From contig CABQIF010000016.1 of assembly GCA_902464115.1 (NCBI GenBank), positions 1 to 25,828 on the forward strand: 25,828 nucleotides of DNA, read 5' to 3'. The notes beneath the pieces were generated by a model. The model searched no databases. It saw only the letters and a program-made list of their open reading frames with translations, and had not been told where the DNA came from. Every line of letters starts with the position of its first letter. Within the stretch, counting starts at the first letter, position 1. The stretch comes from an uncultured Ruminococcus sp. GTDB taxonomy: Bacteria; Bacillota; Clostridia; Oscillospirales; Ruminococcaceae. This document shows, piece by piece, positions 1 through 6,732 of the stretch. The translations under genes were made by a program, and so were the position numbers.

Positions 1-25
1 AGAAAAGAAATTTGCATCAAAAGTA

Positions 26-75
26 GTGCGGAAGTGCGGAAGTTTTTGCAATAGGGTGCGGAAGCACTTCCGCAC
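26..75. repeat. Short GTGCGGAAG repeats at the left edge
   Basis: GTGCGGAAG occurs directly at 26-34, 34-42 and 56-64 and inverted at 67-75. The last two copies form the stem of the terminator at 51-88. Mu-type phages have several transposase-binding repeats just inside their left end, outside the repressor gene, and this cluster lies there. That reading is inference: repeats this short could also be operators or only parts of hairpins. Confidence 0.45.
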
Positions 76-88
76 CCTATCTTTTTTT
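51..88 (+). terminator. Strong rho-independent terminator
   Basis: A perfect 14-bp inverted repeat (51-64 with 67-80) is followed by seven T at 82-88 on the plus strand. No comparable T-run follows it on the minus strand, so it mainly stops rightward transcription. It lies just beyond the end of the leftward repressor gene, where it would block host or flanking transcripts from entering the early region. Confidence 0.85.
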
Positions 89-501
89 CATTTTGAGTTT
101 TTCTTATAATCTTCCTCGAAATCATAAATCATGGAAAGAAGTTTGGTTCGTTCCTTTAGTGGAAGCCCATTCAGTATCCGAGTAATCTCCTGTACTGTTT
201 CATCTTCCTGCTGTGAATGAGCTTCCTGCAATCCAATGTTCACCGTGCTGGTTGAGTGATTTCCTGTTGTAATCGCTGATTGAGAAACATTTTGAGCAAT
301 TCGGTCTTCTCCTGTAAGAAGATAGTCAATAGATACGCCAAAATAATTAGAGATAATCATTAGATTTTCAGCACTTGGAAGTTTCTCGCCTTTTTTCCAG
401 TATCCAATTAGTCTGTCAGAAATACCGGTATCTTTACTCATTTTATAAGCGGAAATTGATTTGGATTCCATTAAGTTGTTTAGAATTTGTGCAAGTTGCA
501 T
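88..501 (-). CDS. XRE-family phage repressor (CI-like)
   Basis: This 137-residue protein has an N-terminal helix-turn-helix at about residues 5-62, including KMSKDTGISDRLIGYWKKGE and the family's usual ending FGVSIDYLLTGED. The rest is a polar linker and a short helical tail (about 100-135) that probably dimerises. There is no LexA/CI-type Ser-Lys peptidase domain, so induction would not be by RecA-stimulated self-cleavage. The start at 501 is preceded by GGAGGG. It is transcribed away from the early promoter at 547-575, as the Mu c repressor is. It probably keeps the early operon off in the lysogen and may be countered by the Bro-N protein at 667. The position and family are clear; the repressor role is inferred. 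Confidence 0.85.
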   Translation of the reverse strand: MQLAQILNNLMESKSISAYKMSKDTGISDRLIGYWKKGEKLPSAENLMIISNYFGVSIDYLLTGEDRIAQNVSQSAITTGNHSTSTVNIGLQEAHSQQEDETVQEITRILNGLPLKERTKLLSMIYDFEEDYKKNSK

Positions 502-528
502 AACTATTCCCTCCGAATTTTATCGAAC

Positions 529-563
529 TTTTTAGCGTTATTTCTATTGACTACTGCTAAAAA
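529..563. promoter_or_regulatory. Candidate operator, inverted repeat over the early promoter
   Basis: TTTTTAGC at 529-536 and GCTAAAAA at 556-563 form an 8-bp inverted repeat that flanks the -35 box of the rightward early promoter. AGCG-TTATTT / AAATAGCG-type half sites extend the symmetry. It sits between the repressor and the early genes, so binding there could regulate both. Repressor binding is inference. Confidence 0.5.
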
Positions 564-575
564 TAGCGGTATAAT
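547..575 (+). promoter_or_regulatory. Rightward early promoter (sigma-A type)
   Basis: TTGACT at 547-552 and TATAAT at 570-575 are 17 bases apart, a near-consensus vegetative promoter. The expected start near 582 falls just before the folded leader at 584-639. This is the probable early promoter for the operon running to the Mor gene at 9335. Confidence 0.85.
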
Positions 576-583
576 ATACATAT

Positions 584-639
584 ACACAACGCCCAGGGCA
601 GAAAAAGCCCTATGATAATTGTATCACAAAGGGCTGTGT
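584..639 (+). promoter_or_regulatory. Folded 5' leader, possible three-way junction
   Basis: The outer stem pairs ACACA 584-588 and GCCC 591-594 with GGGC 631-634 and TGTGT 635-639. Inside are AGGGC 595-599 with GCCCT 607-611, and TGATA 613-617 with TATCA 622-626. An alternative pairing of AGCCCT 606-611 with AGGGCT 630-635 excludes the first. The ribosome site follows at about 652-658. It could protect the mRNA end, act as a switch, or its TGATA/TATCA dyad could be a DNA operator. No known riboswitch class was recognised. Confidence 0.5.
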
Positions 640-666
640 AAGTAAATAGAAAAGGAGGAAAAAAGC

Positions 667-1302
667 TTGAACGAACTGAAAGTATTTCAGAACAGCGAAT
701 TTGGCGAACTTGGAATTCTGCTGATTGACGGAAAAGAGTATTTTCCAGCTACGCAGTGTGCAGAAATTTTAGGGTATGTAAAACCGAGAAATGCGATTTC
801 ACGTCATTGCAAGGGAGCCCTGAAACAAGGCGTCCTTACTGAAGGCGGTATCCAACAGGTCAACTACATACCAGAAGGCGACTTGTACCGTCTAATCGTA
901 AATTCCAAGCTTCCGGCAGCAGAACGCTTTGAACGATGGGTTTTTGATGAGGTGCTGCCTGCTCTGCGGAAATACGGCAGCTATGGAGAAATCCAGCTGG
1001 AAGAACTGATCGCCAAAACCGTGACCATGACAGTTGCAGAAACCATCAAACAGCTGATGCCGATCATGCAGTCACAAAACAACACAACGTGCAGAGATAT
1101 TCTGAAAGAGGATACTCGTGCACGTCGACTAAAGCAAAGTAAAATTGCACAACTGAAACCAGAACTTCGCACCATTGTGGATGACATGCTACTCTCAAGA
1201 CAGTATCGGTATATCGATATTCAATCGTTTCTTCGTCTGCACGGCATAGTGATTTCTTTGGCTGCGATCGGAAACTACAAGAATACACTTTATTTGGATT
1301 AA
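667..1302 (+). CDS. Bro-N antirepressor with gp27-like C-terminal module
   Basis: The protein has 211 residues and a TTG start with AAGGAGG at about 652-658. Residues 3-105 match the Bro-N domain of phage antirepressors (VFQNSEFGELG, FPATQCAEILGY, ERFERWVFDEVLPALRKYGSY). A linker follows at 106-154. Residues 155-205 (SKIAQLKPELRTIVDDM, then HGIVISLAAIGNY) closely resemble residues 6-55 of the small-terminase-like protein at 10104 (SKIDQLEPAVKETVDEM, HGVSISLAAVGKY). It is the first gene of the early operon, consistent with relief of repression. The C-terminal module probably binds DNA. Bro-N is confident; the antirepressor role is inferred from family and position. Confidence 0.85.
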   Translation: MNELKVFQNSEFGELGILLIDGKEYFPATQCAEILGYVKPRNAISRHCKGALKQGVLTEGGIQQVNYIPEGDLYRLIVNSKLPAAERFERWVFDEVLPALRKYGSYGEIQLEELIAKTVTMTVAETIKQLMPIMQSQNNTTCRDILKEDTRARRLKQSKIAQLKPELRTIVDDMLLSRQYRYIDIQSFLRLHGIVISLAAIGNYKNTLYLD

Positions 1303-1315
1303 AGGAGAAAAAGTC

Positions 1316-1585
1316 ATGAAAGTAAAAGTCAGAAAACGCTCATTAAAAAGAAACCCTGCTCCGGTTGTGACAGAACAGGGTTCAAAAGAGAATTATCAAT
1401 TCCTTGAGAATAAGAGTAAAACCATCAGCAACACGGATATTGCACGTTATCATGATATCTGCAATGTAATGGAAATTCCGATTTCCATGCTATCTGATTT
1501 CATCGCTTCTAACATTTACATCAAGACAGATGGATCGTATGCCATTCTGGTTCCGACCTTGTGGACTTGGTTCTACCTTACTTGA
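1316..1585 (+). CDS. Unknown early protein, possibly truncated
   Basis: This 89-residue protein is preceded by AAAGGAG and starts 13 bases after the antirepressor, so it is in the same operon. The N-terminus is very basic (KVKVRKRSLKRNPAP) and the middle resembles a small helical domain (TDIARYHDICNVMEIPISMLSDFI). The tail is hydrophobic and out of character (ILVPTLWTWFYLT). Its last 13 bases overlap the 3' end of the leftward gene at 1573-1956. This suggests that insertion of that gene cut off the original C-terminus and a chance stop now ends the frame. I do not recognise a family. It may be a truncated relic or still functional. Confidence 0.6.
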   Translation: MKVKVRKRSLKRNPAPVVTEQGSKENYQFLENKSKTISNTDIARYHDICNVMEIPISMLSDFIASNIYIKTDGSYAILVPTLWTWFYLT

Positions 1586-1956
1586 GATTCATCAAGTGCA
1601 AAAAGTGCATATTGACGATAAAAGTCACTATCACTTTCTTCGCATTCAACAATGGCATTATCTAATTCTTCCAGAGCTGCAATTGACTTTTTTGTTTCAG
1701 AAAGCAAATCTCGAATTACTTCTATTTCTGCTATAAAAAGCAGGCTTTCTGTTTCATATGGTATTCCAAATGTCAAGCTTATCAATTCAGAGAATCTTCT
1801 TACTTTTTCCTCTTCCAATTCTGAAAGCGGACTTGATTTTTTCATATTGCGAATCTGAACGAGTTTAAATAAAATATCTTTTCCAGCTCCTGTAACTTGT
1901 TGCATATTGATTTTCAGCAGCCTTTCGGCAGCTTTACTGGCTTCGCATTGTATCAT
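1573..1956 (-). CDS. Leftward lysogeny-type accessory gene, unknown function
   Basis: This 127-residue protein is predicted mostly helical, with charged stretches that could form coiled coils (about 45-60, 80-105) and an acidic C-terminus. No family is recognised, and there is no signal peptide or membrane segment. The start at 1956 has AAGAGGTG upstream on the minus strand and an almost ideal promoter (1985-2013). It points against the early operon and is more AT-rich than the replication genes. A promoter of its own and opposite orientation are typical of genes expressed in the lysogen, such as exclusion or defence functions. That role is inference. Confidence 0.75.
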   Translation of the reverse strand: MIQCEASKAAERLLKINMQQVTGAGKDILFKLVQIRNMKKSSPLSELEEEKVRRFSELISLTFGIPYETESLLFIAEIEVIRDLLSETKKSIAALEELDNAIVECEESDSDFYRQYALFALDESQVR

Positions 1957-1958
1957 GA

Positions 1959-2047
1959 ACTATTCACCTCTTTTCATAATTTTCATTATACCATATTTAT
2001 TTCAAAACGTCAAGCATGATACAAAATATAGAAAAAGAGGTGATAGT
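1959..2047. repeat. Inverted repeat formed by two facing translation start regions
   Basis: The minus-strand reading of 1959-1974 is AAAAGAGGTGAATAGT and the plus-strand sequence at 2033-2047 is AAAAGAGGTGATAGT, differing by one base. Each is the ribosome site of its own gene, one leftward and one rightward, with 58 bases between. This is more similarity than two ribosome sites need. Confidence 0.6.
1985..2013 (-). promoter_or_regulatory. Leftward promoter of the accessory gene
   Basis: On the minus strand, TTGACG (2013-2008) and TATAAT (1990-1985) are separated by 17 bases. The start would be near 1978, giving a leader of about 21 bases before the gene ending at 1573. It is near-consensus and should be active without a phage activator. 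Confidence 0.85.
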
Positions 2048-2266
2048 ATGCGGAAAGACGGAAGTGCTTATTATCCGGTATTAGAACGTGAAATTATTCT
2101 GCGAGACCTTACAAAAAAGGAAATGCGAAAGTTCTTAAACCTCGAACAATCCAGCTTTGTATTGAAGTTGAATGGAATGCGACGCTTTTCACTGGATGAA
2201 GCGATTCAATTGCAGGAAAATTTTTTTCCGGATGTTTCTATAAACCAGTTATTTCAACATGACTGA
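2048..2266 (+). CDS. Small Cro/Ner-like helix-turn-helix protein
   Basis: This 72-residue basic protein starts at the ATG after AAGAGGTG. Residues 19-66 (LTKKEMRKFLNLEQSSFVLK, then FSLDEAIQLQENFFPDVSINQLF) fit the five-helix fold of small Cro-type DNA-binding proteins, including the closing DVSINQLF segment. A Mu-like phage would have Ner here, between repressor and transposase, to shut down early transcription. The role is inferred; the sequence is short and diverged. It is the first rightward gene after the inserted leftward gene. Confidence 0.65.
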   Translation: MRKDGSAYYPVLEREIILRDLTKKEMRKFLNLEQSSFVLKLNGMRRFSLDEAIQLQENFFPDVSINQLFQHD

Positions 2267-2553
2267 GCACCTGCTGACCTATCGGCAACACGGAACGATG
2301 TGGCAGCATCGTAGCCATTGACAAACACCTCATTCTTTGCCTTTATACTACGCTTTGCGGTGAGCGGATCACCGCATAATTGGGATGCGTCTGAGTGACC
2401 AGCTGAGATAATAGAAGTCCTCTGGGCAATGCACGGTGCAACTCCGTGACAATCGTCTTCGACAGGAAGCTTGTCTAATCGTTTTCCTCTGTCTTGCTGT
2501 GCGGTGCAATTCCGCAGAATCCCACCAAAAAAAAGAAAAAAGGAGGCGATGCC
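2267..2553 (+). ncRNA. Structured non-coding stretch (candidate RNA or long leader)
   Basis: No credible gene fits these 287 bases, but hairpins are dense: ACGATG/CATCGT (2295-2312), an 8-bp TGCGGTGA/TCACCGCA (2356-2376), CACGG/CCGTG (2432-2448), GACA/TGTC (2461-2475) and TGCGG/CCGCA (2500-2516). The third and fifth have nearly identical seven-base loops, TGCAACT and TGCAATT, closed by CGG/CCG. A possible promoter (2318-2349) would start RNA just before the 2356 hairpin. It could be the leader of the gene at 2554 or a small RNA. No known RNA family was recognised and there is no reverse transcriptase to support an intron. Confidence 0.45.
2318..2349 (+). promoter_or_regulatory. Possible promoter with an overlong spacer
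   Basis: A consensus TTGACA (2318-2323) is followed by TATACT (2344-2349) after 20 bases, or by TTTATA (2342-2347) after 18. The long spacer suggests a weak or activator-dependent promoter. The predicted start, about 2355, coincides with the first base of a perfect 8-bp hairpin. Confidence 0.4.
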
Positions 2554-2706
2554 GTGCAGACCATCTTACTGCTGATTTTCGGCACTGCGGCAATCATCAG
2601 CGAATGTGCTTTTCGCATACACAATTACAAGCTGGACAGACAGCTGGAACAACAAGGAGGAATCTATGATGAAACAATCTACAGGAATCGGCGTTCTGAT
2701 TCGTAA
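2554..2706 (+). CDS. Small single-pass membrane protein
   Basis: This 50-residue frame has a GTG start seven bases after AGGAGG (2541-2546). Residues 3-20 (TILLLIFGTAAIISECAF) form one hydrophobic segment, followed by a charged tail (HNYKLDRQLEQQGGIYDETI). Its 3' end overlaps the next gene by about 40 bases. It was chosen over the ATG at 2549 in another frame because that peptide looks unlike a protein. A holin or regulator is possible, but no family is recognised. Confidence 0.5.
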   Translation: MQTILLLIFGTAAIISECAFRIHNYKLDRQLEQQGGIYDETIYRNRRSDS

Positions 2707-2902
2707 CCGGCGGAAAGAGCTGGGGATCAATCAGGTGGAATTATCCAAACGCAGCACACTTTCTCAGGCACATGTCAGCAGAATTGAAGCAGGCATTTCC
2801 TACCCGTCCGTGTTTACCATTTTGAAACTGGCAAAGGGTTTGCAGCTGCCGCCGGAAGCCCTGATTGCCGCAGCAGAATCCCATGAGAAAGCAGGTGCAT
2901 GA
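2666..2902 (+). CDS. Second XRE-family DNA-binding protein
   Basis: This 78-residue protein is almost entirely one helix-turn-helix domain (IGVLIRNRRKELGINQ, then AHVSRIEAGISYPSVFTILK, then LQLPPEALI). Two adjacent ATG codons (2666, 2669) follow AGGAGG at 2655-2660; either could be used. It resembles stand-alone SinR/Cro-like regulators. It lies in the early operon before the transposase, so it may control that promoter or the leftward gene. The fold is clear but its target is unknown. Confidence 0.85.
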   Translation: MMKQSTGIGVLIRNRRKELGINQVELSKRSTLSQAHVSRIEAGISYPSVFTILKLAKGLQLPPEALIAAAESHEKAGA

Positions 2903-2903
2903 G

Positions 2904-3149
2904 ATGAAAAAAGTAAAAATCGGTTCTGTCATTGGCTTTCACATCGTGTACAGTTTACACGCCAGCGGCATCTGTCTGGCGAAACCAATTGCACCGGACG
3001 GAGAATATGTGGTGTGGCACATCGACTGCGATGGCAGAGGGGTCTGGGGCGGCACATGCTTTCCCAGCCGGGAAGAGGCGGAACAATTCTATGCAGACTG
3101 GTGTTTCCCATCGCTGAATCTGAACTGCCCGACGGCAGAATGTCTGTAA
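2904..3149 (+). CDS. Small unknown phage protein
   Basis: The protein has 81 residues. The ATG follows the previous stop by one base and has AGGTG upstream, so the two are translationally linked. It contains IGFHIVYSLHASGICLAKPI and an aromatic, glycine-rich second half (VVWHIDCDGRGVWGGTCF) with several Cys and His but no clean zinc motif. The pattern suggests a small beta-rich fold. No family or function is recognised. Confidence 0.6.
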   Translation: MKKVKIGSVIGFHIVYSLHASGICLAKPIAPDGEYVVWHIDCDGRGVWGGTCFPSREEAEQFYADWCFPSLNLNCPTAECL

Positions 3150-3199
3150 GCCGAAACGGTGGACTTGTTCCGCCGTCTGCCGGAGATGGTCTCCCGGCA
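3125..3199 (+). other. Three tandem GC-rich hairpins
   Basis: CTGCC/GGCAG (3125-3138), ACGGTGGA/TCCGCCGT (3156-3176, one G-T pair) and TGCCGGAGA/TCTCCCGGCA (3178-3199, one bulge) follow each other from the end of one gene into the 83-base gap before the next. None has a T-run, so they are not standard terminators. They could stabilise or process the mRNA. Confidence 0.45.
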
Positions 3200-3232
3200 C
3201 TGATGAGGCAGACCGGAAAAGAGGTGTTTTCG

Positions 3233-3589
3233 ATGCAGTTAGAGGAATGTATGGGCTGGACACTGCAAATGGTTACAAAAGCCGTTGCTGCAATGGCACA
3301 GACTGTTTTCTGTGCAGACTTGCAAGACAACATCGAATTGCAGATCAGACTGATGCAGAGTGTTCTGGATGCAGAAGCAGAAACTGCTGTCTTTATTGAT
3401 CAGTTTGGTTTGCAGGAACTGAATCTTGCAGCCGTCCGCACCTGTAAACTGCAATTTTTGGAATGGAACCAGAAATTGTTGCTGCATATACAAAAAATCC
3501 AGTCATACGGCTACCATCTTGACGAGATTTGCGAAGCCGTACAACTGGAGATCCTCACGCTTAGCAAAGAATTACCATTGCTAAAGTGA
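3233..3589 (+). CDS. Unknown helical protein before the transposase
   Basis: This 118-residue protein starts at the ATG with AAGAGGTG seven bases upstream; an earlier ATG at 3140 has no ribosome site. It appears all-helical, with heptad-like spacing (for example LQDNIELQIRLMQSVLDAEA), and is acidic overall. No domain or family is recognised. It is the last gene before a 76-base gap and the transposase. Confidence 0.6.
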   Translation: MQLEECMGWTLQMVTKAVAAMAQTVFCADLQDNIELQIRLMQSVLDAEAETAVFIDQFGLQELNLAAVRTCKLQFLEWNQKLLLHIQKIQSYGYHLDEICEAVQLEILTLSKELPLLK

Positions 3590-3665
3590 CGGATATAGTA
3601 TAGCAGAAACAGCAGGTTTTGTCAAGTGTTTTGGCAGATTTTTTCTGCTGGAAAGGAGGAATCTT

Positions 3666-5636
3666 TTGGATTACTTATCAGTAAAAGAACTGGCTGAACT
3701 GAAAGGCTGCTCTGAACGAAATATTCGTGACCAGATTAGAAAAGGAAAAATCTATTCGGAGCAGGTCATAAATGATAAAAATCGGCATAATTGTTATGTC
3801 ATTCCAATCACAGCATTGCCGGAAGAATTACAGCTGAAATACTATCAGCGAAAGCGTACAGAAAATGGCGTGATGCCAGAACCAGCTGCCCCCAAGAAAC
3901 AGAAAGCCAAACGGCTTCTGACGTTTGAAAACTGCACAGCAGAGCAGCGAAAATCGATCAACCTCTGGACGGCGATTTTGCAGGACTGGCAGGGGCAGCG
4001 GGAGCAGTACCAGAAAAAGACGGAATTTGACCACCTGTATGTGGCAAAATGCCAGCTGGAACATCCGGAGCTGCAAATCTCGACTGACATTCTGTACCGG
4101 AAATGGTCAGCCTACAAAGAAAACGACTTTGCCGGGCTGCTGGGACTGCGGGGTGCCTGGAACAGAGGCAGCAGTACCATCCCGAAACCCGTCTGGGAAG
4201 CATTTTTGTGGTATTACTTAGAAGAAAACAAACCGCCGCTGAGCAGGTGCTATCAATCCACCCTGCACTGGACGGAGCTGTTTTACCCGGAACTGCTGGG
4301 AGAAATCCCATCGGAACGGAGTTTCCGGCGGCATGTAGAAAACGACATTGCAAAGGCAGTTAAGGAACTGACCCGAAACGGAAACAAGGCGTTCGCCGAC
4401 CGCTGCATGCCATACATTATGCGAATGTATGACGACTTGAAGCCCAATGATGTCTGGATTGCAGACAATCACACGCTGGACATCCAGACAGTGGACAGCA
4501 GCGGAGAACGACACCGGCTGTATCTGACCGCTTTTCAGGACGCAAAATCTGGCGTAATTGTGGGATGGAACATCACAGAAACAGTCGATTCCCAATCTAC
4601 GATTCTTGCCCTGCGGCATGGCATCCTGCGGTTCGGAATCCCGAAAGCAGTCTATTTCGACAACGGACATGAATTTACAACCTTTGACTTAGGTGGAAAA
4701 GGCAACCGAAAACGAAAAAGCGATGCAGAAAAGAACAGCCCGACCACGATTTTAAACCGGCTGCAAATTGAGGTGCATAATGCGATTGTGTGCAATGCCA
4801 AGGCAAAGCCGATTGAACGGACATTCCGCACAGTAAAAGAACATTTTTCCAGAGCAACTGCCGGATTCTGCGGTGGTAATGTGCTGGAGAAACCAGAAAG
4901 CCTGAAAAAACGCATCAAAGCCGGCAAGCTGCCCAAAGACTTTGCGATTCGGGAAGCATTGGCGGACTGGATTGATGGAGATTACAACCTGCAGCCCTAT
5001 GGTGGCGTGGAATCCCAGTATCGGGCAATGAGCCGTCTGGATGTTTGGAATCAGGAAATCGAATCCATCCGAAAAGCCAATGCAGCAGACTTGAATTTGA
5101 TGCTGATGCGGTCAACCCGGCTGCAAAAAATCAAACGAAACGGCGTATATGTGGTTTATGGCGGCGAACGGATTTGGTATCGACATCCAGAACAGACCAT
5201 CTTGCACTTGGATGAATCGGTCTATGTCCGGTATGACCCGGCAGATTTGAAAACCGTCCGGCTCTATGATGAACAAGACCGATATTTGTACACCTGGAGC
5301 CTTGCAGATACCCTGCTGGTATCGTATTTGGAAACAGAACAGCAGCAGATTGCCGATGCCCAGACAGTTGCTCACCACAGCCGGAAATTTATCCGCAGTG
5401 TTGCAAAGGGTTTGACTGCCAGCCTGACACCGGAACAGCGGATCACCATGCTGGATATGACTGTCCGAAATGCACAGACAGCCAAAGCGGAACAATTTCA
5501 CATCGACATGCCAAAGAATATTGTGCCGGTTCGGGTGGAAGAACCGCTGGAGCCAGCAGTGGCAGTCGGAGCAGAAAATCAAACGGTGGTCGTCAACTTG
5601 AAACGCATTCAGAAAAACTCGCAAAAACGGAGGTAA
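3666..5636 (+). CDS. MuA-type DDE transposase
   Basis: At 656 residues it is close to MuA (663). It cuts and joins phage DNA ends to target DNA for integration and replicative transposition. Residues 1-60 form a winged helix like the Mu DNA-binding domain (LSVKELAELKGCSERNIRDQ). The RNase-H-fold core has the full triad: D267 (VWIADNH), D332 (YFDNGHEF) and E384 (PIERTFRTVKEHF), with MuA-like spacing (D269, D336, E392). About residues 495-560 match the Mu C-terminal beta-barrel (VYVVYGGERIWYRHPEQ). A TTG start follows AAGGAGG. The MuB-like gene starts three bases after its stop, the classic A-B pair. Confidence 0.95.
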   Translation: MDYLSVKELAELKGCSERNIRDQIRKGKIYSEQVINDKNRHNCYVIPITALPEELQLKYYQRKRTENGVMPEPAAPKKQKAKRLLTFENCTAEQRKSINLWTAILQDWQGQREQYQKKTEFDHLYVAKCQLEHPELQISTDILYRKWSAYKENDFAGLLGLRGAWNRGSSTIPKPVWEAFLWYYLEENKPPLSRCYQSTLHWTELFYPELLGEIPSERSFRRHVENDIAKAVKELTRNGNKAFADRCMPYIMRMYDDLKPNDVWIADNHTLDIQTVDSSGERHRLYLTAFQDAKSGVIVGWNITETVDSQSTILALRHGILRFGIPKAVYFDNGHEFTTFDLGGKGNRKRKSDAEKNSPTTILNRLQIEVHNAIVCNAKAKPIERTFRTVKEHFSRATAGFCGGNVLEKPESLKKRIKAGKLPKDFAIREALADWIDGDYNLQPYGGVESQYRAMSRLDVWNQEIESIRKANAADLNLMLMRSTRLQKIKRNGVYVVYGGERIWYRHPEQTILHLDESVYVRYDPADLKTVRLYDEQDRYLYTWSLADTLLVSYLETEQQQIADAQTVAHHSRKFIRSVAKGLTASLTPEQRITMLDMTVRNAQTAKAEQFHIDMPKNIVPVRVEEPLEPAVAVGAENQTVVVNLKRIQKNSQKRR

Positions 5637-5639
5637 CGT

Positions 5640-6566
5640 ATGGAATATACAGAACAGCAGCAGGCATTGCTGCAAAAAGTCACCGCTCTACAGCAGGAAA
5701 AACAATTGAGCCAGAATGCCCTTGGAAAATTGCTGGGAATTTCCGGCACGGCATTATCTCAGCTGCGGAACGGCAAATATCAGGCTGATCCACAGCGGAT
5801 GTTTGACATCCTGGAATCCTATTTTGGTGTAAAAGAACAGACCGAACTGACTTACCGGGAAGTTCCTTATGCAGATACCAGCATTTCCGAAGAAATTTAT
5901 GATGTCATCAGTGTGTGCCAGATCAAAGGTGGTCTGGCAGTTGCTGCCGGAGATGCCGGCATTGGAAAGACTAAGGCAGCCCAGCATTATGTGGCTCTGC
6001 ACCCGGAAAACAGCATTTTAATGACCATGAATCCCTGTTTAATCAACATTAAAGCAGTTTTAAATTTGCTGGCAGACAAGCTGAACCTGTCACCAGGACG
6101 CTCCAAAGATGCCCTGTGGTATGCCATCGTGCAAAAACTGAAAGACGGCATGGTGCTGATTTTTGACGAAGCCCAGCATCTGAATCTGAAAACCATCGAG
6201 GTACTGCGGAGCTTTTCGGATTATTTTGCCGACCGGGGGCAGACACTTGGAATTTGTTTCATCGGAAATCTGGATACAGTCACCAAAATGGGCAGCCAGA
6301 AAGCAGAATTTGCCCAGATTTCCAACCGCACCAAACAACGGAAGACCTATTTCCGGTCACAGATTCAGCGTTCCGACATTGAAAAACTATTCCCGATTCT
6401 GGTGCAGGAGAACAAAGAACTGGAACTGGATTTTTTACTTCAGACAGCCCGAACACCGCAGGCACTGCGGGGAGCCATCAACCTGTTTTCCAACGCCTAC
6501 GACAACGAGGACTACAGCTATGCCGGACTGGTCGCCATGGCAAAGTTCATGGAACTGGAGGTCTAA
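5640..6566 (+). CDS. MuB-type AAA+ target-capture ATPase
   Basis: Its 308 residues match MuB in size (312). Residues 8-65 form an N-terminal helix-turn-helix (LGKLLGISGTALSQLRNGKY), as in MuB. The ATPase has Walker A GDAGIGKT (104-111), Walker B VLIFDEAQH (172-180) and a sensor-like GICFIGN (204-210). MuB-type proteins form ATP-dependent filaments on DNA, deliver target sites to the transposase, stimulate strand transfer and protect the phage genome from self-insertion. It follows the transposase with CGGAGG as ribosome site. Confidence 0.95.
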   Translation: MEYTEQQQALLQKVTALQQEKQLSQNALGKLLGISGTALSQLRNGKYQADPQRMFDILESYFGVKEQTELTYREVPYADTSISEEIYDVISVCQIKGGLAVAAGDAGIGKTKAAQHYVALHPENSILMTMNPCLINIKAVLNLLADKLNLSPGRSKDALWYAIVQKLKDGMVLIFDEAQHLNLKTIEVLRSFSDYFADRGQTLGICFIGNLDTVTKMGSQKAEFAQISNRTKQRKTYFRSQIQRSDIEKLFPILVQENKELELDFLLQTARTPQALRGAINLFSNAYDNEDYSYAGLVAMAKFMELEV

Positions 6567-6567
6567 A

Positions 6568-6732
6568 ATGAAAAATGGAAAAAAGCCAACCAAATCCCAG
6601 AAGCAACTTTTGCAGCAGTTTGGATTTCAGGCAGAAGATTGGCTGATTGTAAAGAATACCAGCACGGAATTGCTGATACAGCACCGATACACCGGACGCA
6701 CCAGACATGTTCCAAAACAATTCCAAAATTGA
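6568..6732 (+). CDS. Small conserved phage protein (DUF6906-like)
   Basis: This 54-residue basic protein begins MKNGKKPTKSQKQLLQQFGF and continues DWLIVKNTSTELLIQHRYTG. That pattern is common in small proteins of Firmicute phages and matches my recollection of DUF6906. GGAGG lies seven bases before the ATG, inside the end of the MuB-like gene. An 8-bp hairpin (6731-6750) without a T-run overlaps its stop. Function is unknown. Confidence 0.7.
   Translation: MKNGKKPTKSQKQLLQQFGFQAEDWLIVKNTSTELLIQHRYTGRTRHVPKQFQN

Noticed and set aside
1..20. Exact phage left terminus at the window start
   Set aside because: No host junction, terminal TG or matching right end is visible, so the end cannot be placed.
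26..75. CRISPR array at the left edge
   Set aside because: Repeats are only nine bases, overlap each other and have no regular spacers.
2267..2553. Group II intron, C4 antisense RNA or cobalamin riboswitch
   Set aside because: The GGTGCAAYTCC loops recall parts of known RNAs, but there is no domain V, reverse transcriptase, B12 box or complementarity to the antirepressor that I could see.
3610..3655. Terminator before the transposase gene
   Set aside because: CAGCAG/CTGCTG and GCAGA/TCTGC can pair, but the T-run lies in the loop and not after the stem, so it is not a standard terminator.
5112..5675. 187-codon minus-strand open frame opposite the transposase
   Set aside because: It lies entirely against a certain gene, has no ribosome site and encodes a Cys/Phe/Leu-rich shadow-type peptide.
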